The notes beneath the pieces were generated by a model. It was not told the origin of the DNA, searched no databases, and worked only from the letters and a program-made list of their open reading frames with translations. Source: Bacteroidales bacterium (GTDB lineage: Bacteria > Bacteroidota > Bacteroidia > Bacteroidales > Lentimicrobiaceae). From it: 64,000 nt of DNA. This document shows, piece after piece, positions 60,217 to 64,000 of this stretch (within the stretch, counting starts at the first letter, position 1; every line of letters begins with the position of its first letter). A program made the translations under genes and the position numbers. Location of the stretch: NCBI GenBank assembly GCA_016709025.1, contig JADJEQ010000003.1, positions 350,020 to 414,019 of the forward strand, given 5' to 3'.

Positions 60217-63200
60217 CTAATCTGCAAGATATCGGGAGAGGGCATTCAACAGTGCCTTTTTGGTGATCGGTTTGGAGATATAGTGGTCACAACCTGCATT
60301 CAGGGCCTTCACCCGGTCATCCGAAAGAGCAAATGCAGTCTGAGCTATTACCGGAAGATCAGGCATTGACTCTTTGATCAGTCGGGTAGCATCAAACCCA
60401 TTCATAACCGGCATTTTCAAATCCATAAGTACAAGGTCGGGTTTAAGACCAAGTGCTTTTTCAACAGCCTCCTGACCATTCAATACCCTGATAATTTTGC
60501 AAGAGGTAGACTTCAACATCATTTTTATCAGCGTAAAGTTTGTATCTTCATCTTCAGCAACCAGAACCACCTTGTTTGACCACCGGTAGGAGATTTCTGC
60601 CAGGCTGAGCTCTGTATTTGATTCGACTGTATCTGTTTCAATGATTGTAAATGGAATTTCGACCCAAAATTCAGCCCCGTTTCTCAGAGTTGATTCTACC
60701 CTTATTCTACCTCCCATCTGTTCTGTCAGGGCTTTACATATTGCAAGGCCAAGCCCGGTTCCGCCCTGTTCGCGTGAAGCGGAGGAATCAACCTGCCTGA
60801 ACCGCCTGAAGATTAATTCATGGTTTTCAGGGTCAATTCCAATTCCGGTATCCTTCACATAGAGTGCAATAAATCCATCATTTAAGTGATATCCGAATTC
60901 TACCTTACCCTTTTTAGTAAACTTCATTGCATTGCTGATCAGGTTTAGAAGTATCTGCCTCAGTCTGATATCATCCCCTATCACGACTACATCGTTGGTA
61001 TCTGATAAATTATGAGCAATAATATCTACCTTACAATATGGACTTTTTAAGGCAATTGAATATACTTCCGCCATCAGTTTGCGCAGACTTACCTTGCCGC
61101 TGTTGATTGTAATCTGCCCGGCTTCAATCTTTGAAATATCTATAATGTCATTGATCAGGGCCATCAATTGAGATGAACAGGTGTTGATAATTTCAACGAA
61201 GCTAACCACATCGCTGTGAGGGAGACCAGGGGTTTGGAGGAGTTCGGCGAAACCAAGTATTCCGTTCATCGGAGTCCTGATTTCATGGCTCATATTTGCC
61301 AGAAACGCCGATTTCAGTCTGTCAGCTTCTTCGGCTTTGTCTATCGCAATTTTTAACTCTTCGTTCTTCCTGGCAAATTCTTCATTCAATTGCAGGTATT
61401 CAAGATTGAGAATGGCAAGTTTATCATTGGTTTGCCTGAGTTCCTGATCGGCAAGTTTTCGTTTTGTTATATCACGCCAGGTTGTGTATATAAGCTCATT
61501 GCGACCAATATTGATTACCGTCAATACGACTTCTACCCAGAAATCAACCCCATCCGGCCTGCGATGCATCCAATCAAACCGGTGGGAGCCATTTTCCTGG
61601 GCAATTTGTATCATTTTACCAGCCTTCTTCTCCGATGCTTCTCCATCAGGCTGCTGCGGCGGTGATAACTGGAATGGCATTTGCTCCACAACCTTGTCGC
61701 GGGTTGTTTTCAGCATTCTCAGGGCTGCTTCATTACAGTCGATAAACACACCATCCTCAATGATAAGATTCGCATCATCTGAATCTTCAAAAAGTGCCCT
61801 GAAACGCAATTCACTCTCTTTAAGCTTTTGTTCCGCTTCACGACGGGATGTAATATCAATGATGAGTCCTTCGATGGCAACTACGTTTCCACTGGCATCG
61901 TAAATGCCGCATCCCTGCTCCCATACCCATTTCAGATCCCCTTGAGCAGTTTTTATCTGGTATTCACCCGTAAACACCTCATTCCCTGCCAATTTCTCCT
62001 GCCACTTTTCCCATATTAAATTTTGATATTCCTTAACAATCAGATCATTAAACGCAATTCTATGATTACCAATTAAGTCTTCAGGGTAATATCCGGTTAA
62101 ATCAAATACTCCGCGGCTTACAAATTCCATGGTCCAGGAAAAATCGTTCAAACAGCGATAGGCCATACCTGGCAGGTTGCCCATCAAAGTTTCGAGTTTC
62201 CGCCTGATTTCCGCGCTTTCCTTTTCAACCCGAAGCCGTTCAGCCAGTTCACGTGCTTGCTGAATATTATGCAAAGCCTTGATTGACAATTGATTTGCAA
62301 TCAGAAAAAGACTATCTGCTATTCTTTCGAACTGTGCCCGGGGCATCCTTCTTACATTTTGTAATGCCTTCAGATATTCCTGCTCATCGGCGCCAATTTC
62401 AAGAGCATAAGATTTCAACTTATCTAAATCGGAATCTTCATCCAGTACCTGGCCGATGAGCCAGCTGGCCACATGTTGATCACCGGCCGTAATACTGGCC
62501 CCGGCATCCCACAATGCTCCGCTCAGACATGGCTGAATAACCGGCCCGTTGATATTCTGCCGGCCTATAACAGAATCTGAATGATAGCAATTAATTCTTC
62601 CCTTTTCCGTACCGCGGATAATATGATCGCACAGATAACAAAAGTTGCTTGGCCTTGTGATGGGCTTTCCTGATGCATCGGTTATAATGGAAGCAACGCC
62701 TGTTGCATCGCTGAAAGCATCCTGAATTTTTTGTATTTCCTGAATGTCGAATAAATCGGTGAAATTGAGCTTCTCTGTGGAGCCTTCTGGTTGGGTAAGC
62801 GACAATATCTGTTTATTCAACACCTTTTGCCTTTCACGAAGCGTTTGAATGGTTTGTCTTCGAAAAGTAACATCGCGGACTACCGCTATGATAAATGGCT
62901 TTTCAGAGACCTCAAAACTGCGCATAGATACTTCTGCCCAAAAAACAAAGCCATCGCTTCGGGATGCCTGCATTTCATATACCTGTGGACCTTCTGAAAA
63001 AACCCGATCGAAAAAACCATCGGTTACTTCAGTAGAATCGGACTGATCAACTGAAAGCAAGGCCGGAAGGCTGTGGCTTTTTATCTGGTCGATGTCCTTA
63101 AAGCCAAATAGCTCAAGGGCACCAGGGTTCGCATCGGTAATAAACCCTTCAGGAAACTCTCCAATTATAATGGCCTCATTGGTTACTTCAAATAATTGCT

Positions 63201-63984
63201 GATACCTGAGCTCTGTGGATAATAGTGATCTATTGGCTCTGAGTCGCTGTATTGCATAGGATGCCTGCTGAACAAGCGCAACTATGATTTCGTCCGGAGT
63301 ATTTTCTGAACCGGAGGGAATGAGAATCACAAGTGCCCCGAAATATGAAAGCTCGTGAATAAAGCCAATACCATATAATGATTTGATTTTCAGTACATTC
63401 TCAACCATTTCACACAGATCTTTATCGATCAGACCACCAATTAAATGAAATAAAGAGGAGAATTGTATCAGATTCCCGGTTTTGTAACTATTTAAACTCT
63501 CCGGATCAATTTTTTCCGGATCCAGTTCATAAGTCAATGGATCTTTCCCAAGGTAACTGCCGGCAATTGAAAGTACAGCAGCTGTATTGTCATTAAAAGC
63601 ACTTATCCCAAGTTTATTCCTTTCGTTTGTGGAGGCAATAAAAATCCAGGCATCCGGAATAAGTTGGTCTATGGTGTCAATAAATGCAACAAACAGTTCC
63701 TTTTCGTCAACAGAATTCTGGTAAGTAATAGCAGCCCGGGAAACGATATCCAGTGTTTTATCCGATGTAACGCTTATCAGGGGTTCAACCCGGGAGAATT
63801 CCACAACCAGGCACCGGATATTCTCAATCTGGGTTACCGATGCTTCCAGGTTGAAAAAACTCTCCGGTAGATTGGTCAATTCCGTTGATTCTTGAAAAAT
63901 TACGGGCTTTCCGGTATCCCATTGTTCAAAGTCAGACAGCAGCGAAATAATTTCAGGCCGAAGAAAATCTCCAAGATAGAGCAT
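60217..63984 (-). CDS. Hybrid histidine kinase with PAS, GAF-like and PocR sensor domains (probably 5' partial)
   Basis: 1255 residues from the first visible ATG, but the frame stays open to the window edge and the first ~65 residues look like the end of a PAS domain, so the gene probably begins outside. In order: GAF-like region (about 80-255), PAS (265-385), PocR-type domain (about 400-590, with C-Y-L-C-D, N-C-Y-H-S-D and Q-P-C-L-S-G), two PAS domains (600-845), a coiled coil, HisKA with phospho-acceptor H900 (N-M-S-H-E-I-R-T-P), an ATPase domain, and a receiver with D1188. No membrane segments, so it is cytoplasmic. PocR domains bind small organic compounds in known regulators. Its target is unknown. 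Confidence 0.93.
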   Translation of the reverse strand: MLYLGDFLRPEIISLLSDFEQWDTGKPVIFQESTELTNLPESFFNLEASVTQIENIRCLVVEFSRVEPLISVTSDKTLDIVSRAAITYQNSVDEKELFVAFIDTIDQLIPDAWIFIASTNERNKLGISAFNDNTAAVLSIAGSYLGKDPLTYELDPEKIDPESLNSYKTGNLIQFSSLFHLIGGLIDKDLCEMVENVLKIKSLYGIGFIHELSYFGALVILIPSGSENTPDEIIVALVQQASYAIQRLRANRSLLSTELRYQQLFEVTNEAIIIGEFPEGFITDANPGALELFGFKDIDQIKSHSLPALLSVDQSDSTEVTDGFFDRVFSEGPQVYEMQASRSDGFVFWAEVSMRSFEVSEKPFIIAVVRDVTFRRQTIQTLRERQKVLNKQILSLTQPEGSTEKLNFTDLFDIQEIQKIQDAFSDATGVASIITDASGKPITRPSNFCYLCDHIIRGTEKGRINCYHSDSVIGRQNINGPVIQPCLSGALWDAGASITAGDQHVASWLIGQVLDEDSDLDKLKSYALEIGADEQEYLKALQNVRRMPRAQFERIADSLFLIANQLSIKALHNIQQARELAERLRVEKESAEIRRKLETLMGNLPGMAYRCLNDFSWTMEFVSRGVFDLTGYYPEDLIGNHRIAFNDLIVKEYQNLIWEKWQEKLAGNEVFTGEYQIKTAQGDLKWVWEQGCGIYDASGNVVAIEGLIIDITSRREAEQKLKESELRFRALFEDSDDANLIIEDGVFIDCNEAALRMLKTTRDKVVEQMPFQLSPPQQPDGEASEKKAGKMIQIAQENGSHRFDWMHRRPDGVDFWVEVVLTVINIGRNELIYTTWRDITKRKLADQELRQTNDKLAILNLEYLQLNEEFARKNEELKIAIDKAEEADRLKSAFLANMSHEIRTPMNGILGFAELLQTPGLPHSDVVSFVEIINTCSSQLMALINDIIDISKIEAGQITINSGKVSLRKLMAEVYSIALKSPYCKVDIIAHNLSDTNDVVVIGDDIRLRQILLNLISNAMKFTKKGKVEFGYHLNDGFIALYVKDTGIGIDPENHELIFRRFRQVDSSASREQGGTGLGLAICKALTEQMGGRIRVESTLRNGAEFWVEIPFTIIETDTVESNTELSLAEISYRWSNKVVLVAEDEDTNFTLIKMMLKSTSCKIIRVLNGQEAVEKALGLKPDLVLMDLKMPVMNGFDATRLIKESMPDLPVIAQTAFALSDDRVKALNAGCDHYISKPITKKALLNALSRYLAD

Positions 63985-64000
63985 GTTGTCAACAGCATTT

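Overview
The window reads as chromosomal DNA of a Bacteroidota bacterium, most likely Bacteroidales or a relative (genus not resolvable by eye). The evidence is a type IX secretion protein (PorQ), a PUR-domain DUF3276 protein, Bacteroidota gene orders (ispH-recF-DUF721; nusB-DUF1573-yajC-ybbR-coaE; parA-parB-DUF5683-dapB-lepB; ftsK-lolA), GH92/GH127/GH130 glycan enzymes, and repeated TAnnTTTG -7 boxes. I saw no rRNA, tRNA or CRISPR.

Layout. 1-9.8 kb: glycan enzymes, namely a 5'-truncated GH127-like/esterase fusion, a secreted GH92 alpha-mannosidase, a GH130-like phosphorylase fused to a response-regulator receiver domain, and a convergent GT4 glycosyltransferase with an alpha/alpha-barrel tail. 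10.2-12.9 kb: a TetR regulator and an SDR that share a 17-bp repeat, then decayed genes: an NmrA-like pseudogene split by a 156-bp inverted-repeat element and frameshifted, and a frameshifted XRE-type regulator. 13.0-21.7 kb: an AraC regulator faces a compact gene run: a GH92 remnant, a PhyH dioxygenase, a sugar isomerase-like TIM barrel, a sugar porter, a stand-alone MetH-activation-like protein, two UroD-type methyltransferases, a corrinoid protein and a small membrane protein. This looks like import and corrinoid-dependent demethylation of a methylated, possibly sugar-like compound, and it is the best candidate for an undescribed system.

21.8-35.5 kb: a GH13 lipoprotein, DUF4349 lipoprotein, HAD phosphatase, CAT-like acyltransferase, Ntn amidase, Nudix hydrolase, pseudouridine synthase, a GT2/WcaJ-like fusion, an E2 acyltransferase, a DnaQ-like exonuclease, an FAH-family enzyme and a polytopic membrane protein. 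Octamer tandem arrays in opposite orientation flank 27.7-32.8 kb. 35.6-37.9 kb: an accessory patch with a second copy of a ~350-bp hairpin-rich repeat, two orphan genes and an attC-like inverted repeat.

38.0-60.0 kb: conserved core genes for DNA repair, isoprenoids, aconitase, CoA, protein export, transcription, chromosome segregation, lysine/peptidoglycan precursors, signal peptidase, prolyl isomerase, the FtsK translocase and lipoprotein carriage. 60.2-64 kb: a large hybrid histidine kinase with a PocR-type sensor domain, whose gene probably begins beyond the window.
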